DNA from: Burkholderiales bacterium
GTDB taxonomy: Bacteria > Pseudomonadota > Gammaproteobacteria > Burkholderiales > Burkholderiaceae_C
Length of the DNA: 64,000 nucleotides
Direction of reading: 5' to 3'
Assembly: GCA_028872015.1 (NCBI GenBank)
Contig: JAGWLO010000008.1
Location: 1 to 64,000 of the forward strand
Below are positions 8,305-17,800 of this stretch, in pieces. The notes below the pieces were generated by a model. That model did no database searches. It saw only the letters and a program-made list of their open reading frames with translations, and had not been told where the DNA came from. Numbering within the stretch: position 1 is the stretch's first letter; every line of letters begins with the position of its first letter. Made by a program: the position numbers and the translations under genes.

Positions 8305-9098
8305 TGGAGCGGCTGCTCGTGCTGCGGCTGCAAAGCCTGGGTGTGGCGGCCGAGGCCTGGCTCAACGGCTTGCCCTTGGCGCGCACCGCGCCCGACGGCC
8401 CGGCGCTGACGCTGCCGATCCACGAATTCACGCTCGCCGGCGCCAACGAGCTGGCGCTGGTGATCGAGCCACCGCTGCCGCTGCAGACACCCGCGCCGCG
8501 GCCGTTGCTCAGCGATGGCCGCCGCGGCGCCAGCCTGCGCCTGCTGCTGCCGCGCATCGGCCAGGCCGCGCACCCGGAGAACGCGCGCACGCTGGCGCAG
8601 CTCGACTGGGCGCCGCTGGCCGACGCCGTGACCGAGCTGCCCTTCACGCTGCGCCAGACGGTGGAGCTGCCGATCGCCTTTCCGCGCTGGCGCTGGTTCG
8701 ATGCCCCGGTGGTGGAGACACCGCAGGCCCTGGTGGCGCCGGCGGCGGCCTATCTGCAGGCCCTGGCCCTGGGCCTGGCACGCGGCGACCCCGAGCCGCT
8801 GGTGCTGGCCGCGCGGCTGCGTCTGGAGGAGCAGGCGCTGGCCTACCAGCGCTCGCTGGCCGACGACGTGGGCCGCTTCCGGCTGCAGGTGCAGCAGTGG
8901 CATGCGCAGTCGCCGCTGCAGCCGGTGATGCCCAGCGCCGACAACCTGAAGCTGCATGCGGTGGCCGGCGGTCGACTGCTCGAATGCCTGAACGCCGCCG
9001 GCGAGCCGCTGCTGCAAAGTCCGCTGGGCGACGGCGGCCAGGCGCGCTGGCCGCTGCGCCTGGCGGTGATCGAAGGACGCTTCTATGTCCTGCGCTGA
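8304..9098 (+). CDS. Uncharacterised VgrG-linked protein, 264 residues
   Basis: No family recognised. The ATG at 8304 overlaps the preceding stop by one base, so it is coupled to the 579-residue gene. The N-terminal part reads as a beta-sandwich-like domain (AWLNGLPLAR, LPIHEFTLAGANELALVIEPP). The middle has a helical segment with LRLEEQALAYQRSLADDV, and the C-terminus carries a short beta unit (NLKLHAVAGGRLLECLNAAGEPL, ending in GRFYVLR). There is no export signal. Its place between vgrG and the FHA gene, and its coupling to the neighbour, suggest the two products act together within the secretion locus. No enzymatic role is visible. Confidence 0.72.
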   Translation: MERLLVLRLQSLGVAAEAWLNGLPLARTAPDGPALTLPIHEFTLAGANELALVIEPPLPLQTPAPRPLLSDGRRGASLRLLLPRIGQAAHPENARTLAQLDWAPLADAVTELPFTLRQTVELPIAFPRWRWFDAPVVETPQALVAPAAAYLQALALGLARGDPEPLVLAARLRLEEQALAYQRSLADDVGRFRLQVQQWHAQSPLQPVMPSADNLKLHAVAGGRLLECLNAAGEPLLQSPLGDGGQARWPLRLAVIEGRFYVLR

Positions 9099-9152
9099 GC
9101 GTGCCCGACCCGCGGCTATGCTGCAGTCCGTGGTGATCCCCGGAGTCCGGCC

Positions 9153-10787
9153 ATGATCCTGCTGAGGGTGCTCAGCTACAACGGTGCGCGCGTCGACGGG
9201 CCCTCGGCCCAGTTCGACGAACTCGGGGGCACCATCGGCCGTGCCGACACCAACCAGCTGGTGCTGCCCGACCCCGAGCGCACGATCTCGCGCGTGCATG
9301 CGCGGGTGGTGTTCCGCAACGGCGGCTACGGCGTGGTCGACAACGGCAGCAACCCGATCAGCGTCAACGGCATGGCGCTGGGCTCCGGCCGCGAGCAGGC
9401 GCTGAAGCCGGGCGACGAGATCCAGATCGGTGGCTACCTGCTGGCGGTCAGCGCGGCCGCCGCGCCTGCGGCCGGTGACGACCCCTTTGCCGATCTCTTC
9501 GGCGACGCGCCGGGCCTGGCCGTGCCCGCCGTGGCACCGGCCCCGGCGTGGGCGGTGCCGGCCGTGCCCATCACCCCGGTCTCGCCGGTGGCACCGCCCG
9601 CACCGCCCGCACGGCGCCCGGCGCCGCCGCCGGCCCTGAGCCCCGGCCATATCCCCGAAGACTGGGACCCGTTCGCGCCCGATCCCGTCGAGGCGCCGGC
9701 TGCCGGCCTGCCCGCCGACGCGCTGGCCGGCCTGCCGCAGGGCGGCGACGATTCGCTCGATCAGCTCTTCGGCCTGGGGCCCGCGCCGCTGCAGGGCGAC
9801 CCGCTCGGCGCGGCACCCGCGCAGGCGCTGCTGGCACCGCCCAACATGGCGGGCCACGCCGATGCGCTGCAGGCGCTGGGTCGCCAACCGGTGCTCGCAC
9901 CGGCCAGCCGCAGCGACCACGCCTCGGAGTTGAACACGCCCATGCCGCTGCCGCCGGCGGTGCGGCCACCGGCTGCGCAGCCGGCCCCGCCCCAGCCGCG
10001 CGGCGCGGTGTTCTCGTGGCAGGACCCACCCACCGGCGGCCAGGTCGTGACGCTGCCCGGCATCCACCGCGCCGCGCCGGACGTGCCGGCCGCGCCGCTG
10101 GCCACGGCCGCGCCGGCGCGACCGGCCCCCGCGGCGCCCGCGGTTCCCGTGACGTCGGCCGCGGCTGCCATGCCCGCCGCCGCCGATGCCGACGATCTTC
10201 TGGCCGCGCTCCTCGACGGCCTGGGCACGCCCGGGCTGCGCCTGGGCGGCCTCACGCCCGAGACCATGCATCTCGTGGGGCAGCTGCTGCGCGAATCGCT
10301 GCGCGGCGCGGTCGAGCTGCTGGTGGCCCGCGCGGCGCTCAAGCGCGAGATGCGGGCCGAGATGACCATGATCGCGGCGCGCGAGAACAACCCGCTGAAG
10401 TTCTCGCCCAGCGTCGAGGTGGCGCTGCAGCACCTGCTGGGCCCGCCTGCGCCCGGCTTCATGCCCGCCGCGCCCGCGGTGCGCGATGCCTTCGACGACC
10501 TGCGGGCCCACCAGCTGGGCGTGATGGCGGGCATGCGGGCCGCGCTCGAGGGCGTGCTGCAGCGCTTCGACCCGGCGCAGCTCGAGGCCAAGCTGACGCG
10601 CAAGTCGGCCATCGCCAGCCTCATCCCGGCCACGCGCAAGGCTCGGTTGTGGGAGCTTTTCCAGGAGCTGTTCTCGCAGCTGCAGACCGAGGCCCAGGAC
10701 GACTTCGACGAGCTGTTCGGCAAGGCCTTCCTGCGCGCCTACGAAGACCAGCTCGACCGCCTGCAGGGCGAGCCCGGGCCGCGCTAG
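9153..10787 (+). CDS. tagH: FHA-domain T6SS protein (Fha/TagH type)
   Basis: 544 residues. Residues about 20-95 form an FHA domain that binds phosphothreonine: GGTIGR with Arg30, then ISRVHARV with Ser46 and His49, and a DNGSNPISVNG loop. A Pro/Ala-rich linker of about 240 residues follows. The C-terminal domain (about 360-530) matches the conserved tail of T6SS FHA proteins: LLRESLRGAVELLVARAALKRE, then ENNPLKFSP. Such proteins are the readers of the PpkA/PppA switch and bind a phosphorylated partner to promote assembly. Kinase, phosphatase and a likely TssL ligand are all encoded nearby. The ATG at 9153 follows GGAG at 9142-9145. Confidence 0.92.
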   Translation: MILLRVLSYNGARVDGPSAQFDELGGTIGRADTNQLVLPDPERTISRVHARVVFRNGGYGVVDNGSNPISVNGMALGSGREQALKPGDEIQIGGYLLAVSAAAAPAAGDDPFADLFGDAPGLAVPAVAPAPAWAVPAVPITPVSPVAPPAPPARRPAPPPALSPGHIPEDWDPFAPDPVEAPAAGLPADALAGLPQGGDDSLDQLFGLGPAPLQGDPLGAAPAQALLAPPNMAGHADALQALGRQPVLAPASRSDHASELNTPMPLPPAVRPPAAQPAPPQPRGAVFSWQDPPTGGQVVTLPGIHRAAPDVPAAPLATAAPARPAPAAPAVPVTSAAAAMPAAADADDLLAALLDGLGTPGLRLGGLTPETMHLVGQLLRESLRGAVELLVARAALKREMRAEMTMIAARENNPLKFSPSVEVALQHLLGPPAPGFMPAAPAVRDAFDDLRAHQLGVMAGMRAALEGVLQRFDPAQLEAKLTRKSAIASLIPATRKARLWELFQELFSQLQTEAQDDFDELFGKAFLRAYEDQLDRLQGEPGPR

Positions 10788-10811
10788 CCCGCACCCGAGG
10801 AGGACACGGCC

Positions 10812-11573
10812 ATGCTGGCACTCGAGGTGGCATTGCTCTCCGACCGCGGTGGCCGCAAGACGAACGAGGACGCCTGCGGCCACTGGCACTCGCGGCAGCA
10901 CCTGTGCTGCGTGCTGGCCGACGGCGCCGGCGGCCACGGCGGTGGCGACGTCGCCTCGCGGCTGGCGGTGCAGGAGCTCATCGGCCGCTTCTCGGAGCAG
11001 CCCTCGTCCGACGCTGCCGGGCTGGACCGCCTGCTGCGCCAGACCAACGACAGCCTGATCAGCCAGCGCGTGCCCGGCACCGCGCGCCAGGACATGCACA
11101 GCACGGTGGTCTGCCTGGTGATCGACTTCGTGGCCCAGCGCGCGCACTGGGCCCATGCCGGCGACTCGCGCCTGTACTGGTTCCGCGGCGGCCGGCTGCT
11201 GCGCCGCACGCACGACCACAGCCTGGTGCAGGGCCTGGTGGACTCGGGCCTGCTGGCGGCCGACCAGCTGCGCACCCACCCCAAGCGCAGCGAGCTGCGC
11301 TCGGCCCTGGGCCTGGCGCCCGAGGTGCTGGAAGTGAGCGCGGTGGACGACAGCGATGCGGTGCTGCCGGGCGACGTGTTCCTGCTGTGCACCGACGGGC
11401 TGTGGGAATACCTGGACGACCCGGTGCTCGAGCGCACGCTGGGCGCGGCCGCGAACCCCGGGGCCTGGATCGGCGAGCTGGCCGCCGAGGTGCGTCGCGC
11501 GGCCAGCCACAAGGCCAGCCACGACAACTTCAGCGCGCTGACGGTCTGGACGCGCGCCGTGCCGGCCGGCTGA
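10812..11573 (+). CDS. pppA: PP2C-family Ser/Thr phosphatase of the T6SS (PppA type)
   Basis: 253 residues, the full size of a PP2C catalytic domain. The metal-binding and catalytic motifs are present in order: KTNEDA near 16-21, LADGAGGHGGGDVAS near 36-50 (DGAGGH in place of the commoner DGMGGH), HAGDSRLYW near 115, CTDGLWEYL near 195 and HDNFSALTVW near 238. In T6SS loci this enzyme removes phosphate from the threonine targets of PpkA and keeps secretion in check. It follows the FHA gene by 24 bases with GAGGAGG at 10798-10804, in the same operon as the kinase at 19106. A second PP2C lies at 43316, outside the T6SS locus. Confidence 0.92.
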   Translation: MLALEVALLSDRGGRKTNEDACGHWHSRQHLCCVLADGAGGHGGGDVASRLAVQELIGRFSEQPSSDAAGLDRLLRQTNDSLISQRVPGTARQDMHSTVVCLVIDFVAQRAHWAHAGDSRLYWFRGGRLLRRTHDHSLVQGLVDSGLLAADQLRTHPKRSELRSALGLAPEVLEVSAVDDSDAVLPGDVFLLCTDGLWEYLDDPVLERTLGAAANPGAWIGELAAEVRRAASHKASHDNFSALTVWTRAVPAG

Positions 11574-11608
11574 GCGCCGGGCTGCCAACACCACCGAAGG
11601 AGCCGACG

Positions 11609-11995
11609 ATGGGCATGCAGGTCTGCATGGGCGCGATGATGATGTGCACGCAGGGGGCCGCCCCCAGCAGCCTGATCCCGACGCCCAAGACCGTGATGAC
11701 CAGCAGCGTGCTGGCGGCCAACATCATGGACCACATCCCGATCGCCAACATCCCGCCGTTCGGCGTGTGCATGAGCCTGGCCAACCCGACCGTGGCGGCC
11801 GCGACAGCGGCCGCGCTGGGCGTGCTCACGCCGATGCCCTGCGTGCCGAACACGCCTGCGCCCTGGGCCCCCGGCTCGCCCACGGTGCTGGTCGCCGGCC
11901 AGCCGGCGCTGAACGACAGCTCCAAGCTCATGTGCACCTGGGCCGGGGTCATCAGCATCAACATGCCGGGGCAGGTGACGCACCAGATTCCCTGA
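11609..11995 (+). CDS. DUF4280 PAAR-like spike-tip protein
   Basis: 128 residues. It has the DUF4280 pattern: an opening MQVCMGAMMMCTQGAAPS, a central AANIMDHIPIANIPPFGVCMSLANPTV, PCVPNTPAPWAPGSP, and a closing LMCTWAGVISI. Six cysteines lie in these conserved blocks and could hold a metal ion, as in true PAAR domains. PAAR-like proteins sharpen the VgrG tip and can link effectors. Here there is no toxin extension, so this is a bare tip. The ATG at 11609 follows GAAGGAG at 11596-11602. It is the only PAAR-like gene in the window and probably pairs with the VgrG at 4562. Confidence 0.88.
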   Translation: MGMQVCMGAMMMCTQGAAPSSLIPTPKTVMTSSVLAANIMDHIPIANIPPFGVCMSLANPTVAAATAAALGVLTPMPCVPNTPAPWAPGSPTVLVAGQPALNDSSKLMCTWAGVISINMPGQVTHQIP

Positions 11996-12153
11996 GCGCA
12001 CGGCCGCGCTCTGGCCCACGCCCCATCCCGGGTGGTCCTGGGTGACGGGCCGGGCGCGGCCGTGTATCGTTGTTCACCGCGTTCCCGCAGGCGGCTGCGC
12101 CGGGCGCGGCCGCCCGCAAAGCCCGAACCCCACGCCTCCAACGCAGCCCTTCG

Positions 12154-13491
12154 ATGACTTGGCACAACAAGGTGATGTGGACGGAGGGCATGTTCCTCCA
12201 GCCGCAGCACTTCCAGCAGCAGGACCGCTTCGCTGCGCGCCAGCTCGACGGCCGCATCGCCGCCACCACCGGCTGGCCCTGGGGTTTCGTCTCGCTGCAG
12301 GTCGACGACGCCGCGCTGCTGCAGGGCCGGGTCATGGTCAGCGCCGCGCGGGGCGTGCTGCCCGACGGCGTCATCTTCTCGATCCCGGGCGACGACGCGG
12401 CGCCGGCGGCCTTCGAGGTGCCCGCCGACGCGCGTGACCAGCTCGTCGTGCTGGCGGTGCCGCAGTCGCGCGCCGGCGTGGCCGACAGCGACGTCGAGGC
12501 CGGCGAGGGCGCGATGCCGCCGCGCTTCCGCGTCGCCGATGTCGAGGTGGCCGACATCCACGCCAGCAGCCTGCGCGAGGCGCCGCTGCAGATCGGCCGC
12601 CTCAACCTGCGCCTGATGCTGGCGCGCGATGCCAACGAGGGCTACACCGTGCTGGGCGCGGTGCGCGTGGTCGAGCGCCGCGCCGACGGCCGGGTGGTGC
12701 TCGACAGCCAGTACGTGCCCCCGATGCTGCATGCGCCGGCGCAGCCCGTGCTCGACGGCTACGTGCGCGAAGTGCACGGCATGCTGCACCAGCGCGGCGA
12801 GGCGCTGGGCGGCCGGCTCGCCCAGCCGGGCCGCGCCGGCACGGGCGAGATCGTCGACTTCCTGCTGCTGCAGGTGATCAACCGCTTCGAGCCGCTGTTC
12901 GCCCACCTGCAGCGGCTGCCGGTGCTGCACCCCGAGCGCCTGTACGACCTGTGCCTGGGCCTGGCCGGCGAGCTCAGCACCTTCCGCGAGCAGCGCCGGC
13001 CGGTGCCCTATCCCGAGTACCGCCACGACGATCTGGCGGGCTGCTTCCGCGCCGTGATGGTCGACCTGCGGCAGTCGCTGTCGATGGTGCTGGAGCAGAC
13101 TGCGCTGCCGATCGACCTGCAAGAGCGCAAGCACGGCATCCGCGTGGCCATCGTCTCCGACGTCGAGCTGCTGCGCAACGCGATGTTCGTGCTGGCCGTG
13201 AATGCGCAGATGCCGGGCGAGGCGCTGCGCATGCGCTTTCCCACCCAGGTCAAGATCGGCCCGGCCGAGCGCATCCGCGATCTCGTCAGCCTGCAGCTGC
13301 CGGGCGTGGCGCTGCGCGCGCTGCCGGTGGCGCCGCGCCAGATCCCGTACCACGCGGGCTACACCTACTTCGAGCTCGAGACGCGCGGCAACGAGCTTTG
13401 GAAGCAGCTCGAGGCCTCGGGCGGCCTGGCGATGCACATCGCCGGCGAGTTCCCGGGGCTGGCGCTCGAGTTCTGGGCCATCCGCGCCTGA
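12154..13491 (+). CDS. tssK: TssK baseplate protein
   Basis: 445 residues, the usual TssK length. The N-terminus carries the family signature (VMWTEGMFLQPQHFQQQDRF, residues 7-26). The body has PERLYDLCLGLAGELSTF and ELLRNAMFVLAV segments, and the C-terminal domain has YFELETRGNELWKQL. TssK trimers join the phage-like baseplate to the TssL-TssM membrane complex. About 158 bases separate it from the DUF4280 gene, the largest gap in the operon, so a separate promoter is possible; no convincing box was found there. The ATG at 12154 leads directly into the signature. Confidence 0.97.
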   Translation: MTWHNKVMWTEGMFLQPQHFQQQDRFAARQLDGRIAATTGWPWGFVSLQVDDAALLQGRVMVSAARGVLPDGVIFSIPGDDAAPAAFEVPADARDQLVVLAVPQSRAGVADSDVEAGEGAMPPRFRVADVEVADIHASSLREAPLQIGRLNLRLMLARDANEGYTVLGAVRVVERRADGRVVLDSQYVPPMLHAPAQPVLDGYVREVHGMLHQRGEALGGRLAQPGRAGTGEIVDFLLLQVINRFEPLFAHLQRLPVLHPERLYDLCLGLAGELSTFREQRRPVPYPEYRHDDLAGCFRAVMVDLRQSLSMVLEQTALPIDLQERKHGIRVAIVSDVELLRNAMFVLAVNAQMPGEALRMRFPTQVKIGPAERIRDLVSLQLPGVALRALPVAPRQIPYHAGYTYFELETRGNELWKQLEASGGLAMHIAGEFPGLALEFWAIRA

Positions 13492-13524
13492 GCGCGCGCG
13501 GCCGATCAGCAGGAGCGCGCCGCG

Positions 13525-14838
13525 ATGAGCCAGAGCGATCCCCCGCCCGACCCGTTCGCGGCCTTCGAGTCCGACCGCACCGTCATCAAGCCCAGCGCCG
13601 GCCGGGCCGCGCGCCCGGGTGCGCCGGCCGCCGCGCCGGCACCCGGGCCCGAGACGCCACTGCCCGAGCTGCCCGGCCATGCCAGCCTCAACCCGCTGGT
13701 GCAGGCCGCCGCGCCGCTGCTGAGCGCGGCGCCGCGGCTGCGCGCCACGCTGCGCCACCCCAACCCGGCAGCGCTGCGCGCCACGCTCGTCGAATCGGTC
13801 CGGCGCTTCGAGGCCGCGGCACGTGCGCAGGGGCTGCCCAACGAGCAGGTGGTGGCGGCACGCTACATCCTGTGCACGCTGCTCGACGAGGCCGCCTCCA
13901 GCACGCCCTGGGGCGGCTCGGGCGCCTGGGCCGCGCAGAGCCTGCTCGTGCATTTCCACAACGAGGCCTGGGGCGGCGAGAAGGTCTTCCAGCTGCTCAC
14001 CCGCCTGGCCGAGAACCCGGCCCAGCACCGCAACCTGCTCGAGCTGGTGTACGCCGCGCTGGCCCTCGGTTTCGAGGGCCGCTACAAGGTGCTCGACAAC
14101 GGCCGCGCCCAGCTCGACAGCCTGCGCGAGCGGCTGGCGAACAAGCTGCGCGAGCTGGCCGGGCCGGTGGACCGCTCGCTGTCCACGCAGTGGCAGGGCG
14201 TGGCCGCGGCGCCGGCGCGCCTGGGCGACGGCGTGCCGCTGTGGGCGGTGGCGGCGGTGCTGGCGTTCGTGTTGATGGGCATCTTCCTGGTGCTGCGCCT
14301 GACGCTCAACGCCCAGACCGATGCCACCTTCGGCGCGCTGCAGGCGCTGGATGTGCCGGCCGCCCCCGCCGCGCCGGCCGCGGTGCCTGCGCTGCCCGCA
14401 CCGCCGCGCCTGGCCGTGCTGCTGAAGGACGACATCCGGGCCGGCGCCCTGGCGGTGAGCGACCTGCCCGATCGCTCGATCATCACCCTGCGCGGCGATG
14501 GCGTGTTCGATCCCGGCAGCGCCGACGTGGCCACGCGCGCGCTGCCGCTGTTCCAGCACATCGGCGCGGCGCTGGCACAGCTGCCGGGCACCATCGTGAT
14601 TGCCGGCTACACCGACAACCAGCCCATCCGCAGCCTGCGCTTCCCGTCCAACTGGCACCTGTCCAAGGCCCGCGCCGACAACGTGATGGCGCTGCTGGCC
14701 GGCGCCGTGCAGCCCGCCCGCATGAGCGCCGAAGGCCGCGCCGATGCCGACCCGGTGGCCGACAACGCCACGGCTGCGGGCCGGGCGAAGAACCGGCGCG
14801 TCGAGATCACGCTGCTCGTTGCGGCGCCCCAGCCATGA
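13525..14838 (+). CDS. tssL: TssL (DotU) with C-terminal OmpA-like domain
   Basis: 437 residues. Cytoplasmic DotU domain at about 50-220 (ILCTLLDEAA, TPWG, LVHFHNEAWGGEKVF, FEGRYK), one membrane helix at about 238-257, then a periplasmic OmpA/Pal-like peptidoglycan-binding domain at about 320-435 (IAGYTDNQPI, LSKARADNVMALL, AKNRRVEI). TssL anchors the complex in the inner membrane with TssM. The disordered N-terminus has SDRTVIKP with Thr19. An almost identical DDRTVIRP occurs in the kinase at 19106, and a phosphothreonine TssL-Fha contact is known in Agrobacterium, so Thr19 is a likely switch site. The stop overlaps the tssM start (ATGA). The built-in OmpA domain may matter if TssJ is absent. 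Confidence 0.96.
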   Translation: MSQSDPPPDPFAAFESDRTVIKPSAGRAARPGAPAAAPAPGPETPLPELPGHASLNPLVQAAAPLLSAAPRLRATLRHPNPAALRATLVESVRRFEAAARAQGLPNEQVVAARYILCTLLDEAASSTPWGGSGAWAAQSLLVHFHNEAWGGEKVFQLLTRLAENPAQHRNLLELVYAALALGFEGRYKVLDNGRAQLDSLRERLANKLRELAGPVDRSLSTQWQGVAAAPARLGDGVPLWAVAAVLAFVLMGIFLVLRLTLNAQTDATFGALQALDVPAAPAAPAAVPALPAPPRLAVLLKDDIRAGALAVSDLPDRSIITLRGDGVFDPGSADVATRALPLFQHIGAALAQLPGTIVIAGYTDNQPIRSLRFPSNWHLSKARADNVMALLAGAVQPARMSAEGRADADPVADNATAAGRAKNRRVEITLLVAAPQP

Positions 14839-17800
14839 AGCGATTCCTCCAATGGCTGCTCGGCCCGGCCGTGATCGGCACGCTGGGCCTGCTGGCGCTG
14901 TCGGCGCTGGTGTGGTGGGTGGGGCCGCTGGTGGCCATCGGCGCGGCGCGGCCGCTCGACGCGGTGTGGGCGCGGGTGCTGGTGCTGCTGCTGCTGTGGG
15001 CGGCCTGGATCGGGCGCCTGGCCTGGCAGGCCTGGCGCCGCCGCCGCACCAACACCGTCCTGCTGCAGGGCCTGGGCGCCGGCCCCTCGGCGGCGAGCCA
15101 GGAAGCACAGGTGCTGGCCGCCCGCTTCAACGAGGCCGTGCTGCGCCTGAAGGCGGTGCGCGGGCGCGGTTGGCCGGGTGCGCTGGGCGGCGGCCAGTAC
15201 CTGTACGAGCTGCCGTGGTACGTGTTCGTCGGCGCGCCGGGCTCGGGCAAGACCACGGCGCTGCGCAACGCCGGGTTGCAGTTCCTGCTGGGCGATGCGG
15301 CGGGCGCGGTGCAGGGCGTGGGCGGCACCCGCAACTGCGAGTGGTGGTTCACGCAGGACGCGGTGCTGATCGACACCGCGGGCCGCTACGCCACCCAGGA
15401 AAGCGACAAGGACGTCGACGCCAGCGCCTGGGACAACTTCCTCGCGCTGTTGCGGAAGACGCGGCCGCGGCAGCCCATCAACGGCGTGCTGCTCACCGTC
15501 AACATCCAGGACCTGCTGCAGCAGGGCGCGGCCGAGCGCCAGGCGCACGCGGCGCAGTTGCGCGCGCGGCTGCACGAGCTGGGCGCCAAGCTCGGCGTGC
15601 GTGCGCCGGTCTACGTGCTGGTGACCAAGGCCGACCTGATCGGTGGCTTCAACGAGAGCTTCGAGGCCCTGTCCAAGGAGGACCGCGACCAGGTCTGGGG
15701 CTTCACCTTCGCGCCCGACCGGCCGGCGGGCGAAGACCCGATCGCCGACTTCGGCGTGCTCTACCAGCAGCTGCAGCAGCGGCTGGTGCAGCAGCTGGTG
15801 GACCGGCTCGAGGGCGAGCGCGACGTGCTGCGGCGCAGTGCCATCTTCGCCTTCCCGCAGGAGTTCGCGGCGCTGCAGCCGCTGCTGGGCGATTTCCTCG
15901 CGCTCGTGTTTTCGGGCGGCGGCGGGCTCGAGCAGGCGCCGCGCGTGCGCGGCGTCTACTTCACCAGCGGCACGCAGGAAGGCTCGCCGATCGACCGCGT
16001 GATGGGCGCGCTGGGCCGCGCCTACGGCATCGACCCACGCGCCGCCGCCATCGCCCCCGGCCGTGGCAAGAGCTTCTTTCTGCACCGGCTGCTCAAGGAG
16101 GTGGTGTTCGCCGAACGCGGCCTGGGGGCCACCAACCCGGTGGCGGTGCGCCGACGCCGGCTGCTGCGCGCCGCGGCCCTGGGCGCGATGGCTTTGGCTT
16201 CGGTGGTGCTGATGGCGGGCTGGGCGATCAGCCGCGCGCGCAACCTCGACCAGGCCGCGCAGGTGGCGGCGCGGCTGCCGGCGCTGCGCCAGGCCGTGGC
16301 CGGCCTGCCGCCGCCCGCCAACGTGGACGTCGCGCCGCTGGCCCTGCCGCTGGCGCAGGTGCGCGACGCCGCGCAGGTGGCCGGCTTCGACATCGCGCAC
16401 CCGCCGCTGCTCAACGGCCTGGGCCTGTACCAGGGCGACAAGCTCGACGCCGCAGCGCAGATCGCCTACCAGCGCCTGCTGGCCAAGGCCCTGGTGCCGC
16501 GCGTGGCCAGTCGGCTCGAAGAGCGGCTGCGCGCGGCCAACGCGGGCAATCTCGAGAACGCCTACGAGGCACTCAAGGCCTACGTCATGCTGTACGAGCC
16601 GGCGCACTTCGATGCCCAGGCGCTGAAGGCCTGGATCTCGATCGACTGGGACGCCAATTACGCCAGCCTGGCCCCCGAGCAGCGCGCCCAGCTCGACGCC
16701 CACCTCGACGCGATGCTGGCGCTGGGCCCGCCCCACCCCACGGTGCCGCGCGACGACGCGCTGGTGGCCAGCGTGCGCGACATGCTGGCGGCGTACCCGC
16801 TCGAGTACCGCATCTACAGCCGCATCAAGCGCCAGTACCGCGCCGGCGAGCTGCCCGACTTCACGGTGGCCGGCGCCGCCGGCCCGAACGCGGCCCAGGT
16901 GTTCGAGCGCGCCAGCGGCAACCCGCTGACCCAGGGCATCCCGGGCCTGTTCACGCGCGAGGGCTACCGCAAGTACCTGCTGCCCGCGGTGCAGAAGACG
17001 ACACCGGTGCTGGCCAGCGAAGAGCCCTGGGTGCTGGGCCTGAAGCGCGACCCGGCACGGCTGCGTGATGCCACGCTGGGCAGCGCCGTCACCGACAAGG
17101 TGCGGCGCCTGTACTTCGAGGACTACATCAAGACCTGGGACGCCTACCTGGCCGACGTGCGGCTGGTGCGCCTGTCCGACCCGGCGCGCGCGCTGGCGGT
17201 GGCGCGCCTGCTGTCGGCGGTGGATTCGCCGCTCGTGAGCTACCTGCGCGGCGTGGCCGAGCAGACGCACCTGGTGCAGGCGCCCGGTGCCCTGGACAAG
17301 GCGCTGGGCGCGGCCAAGGCGAACGCAGCGCAGCTGGCCGGCGCCGCGCCCGTGGACGTCACCGGCGGCGGCCCGCTCGAGCGCATGGTGGACGACCACT
17401 TCGCCGGCATCCAGCGCCTGGTCACGGGTGACCCGCCGCCCATCAACGACACCGTCAAGCTGTTCGGCCAGCTGTACGCGCAGCTCGCGGCGGTGGACGC
17501 GGCCAAGAAGAGCCAGTCACCCCCGCCCCCGCCGGCCGCGGTGGAGCAGGTGAAGATCGCCGCCGCGCAGCAGCCGGCGGCCGTGCGCGCCATGCTGGAC
17601 CAGCTCTCCGCCGCGGCCGTGGGCCAGAGCCGCGGCGCCGAGCTGCAGGGCTTGAGCGCCGAGCTCAAGCCCATCACCGACATCTGCAACCGGTCCATCA
17701 CCGGGCGCTACCCGTTCGCCTCGGGCGCCAAGGCCGACGTGCTGCCCGAAGACTTCGGCCAGATGTTCGGCGCCGGCGGGCTGCTCGACGATTTCTTCCA

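Noticed and set aside
7086-11594. Minus-strand open frame of about 1500 codons
   Set aside because: It lies opposite five well supported plus-strand T6SS genes and has the Arg/Gln/His/Ala-rich composition of a codon-position shadow.
12951-14834. Plus-strand open frame leading into tssM from far upstream
   Set aside because: tssK and tssL occupy this DNA in other frames with clear homology; TssM starts at 14835 with its membrane helices.
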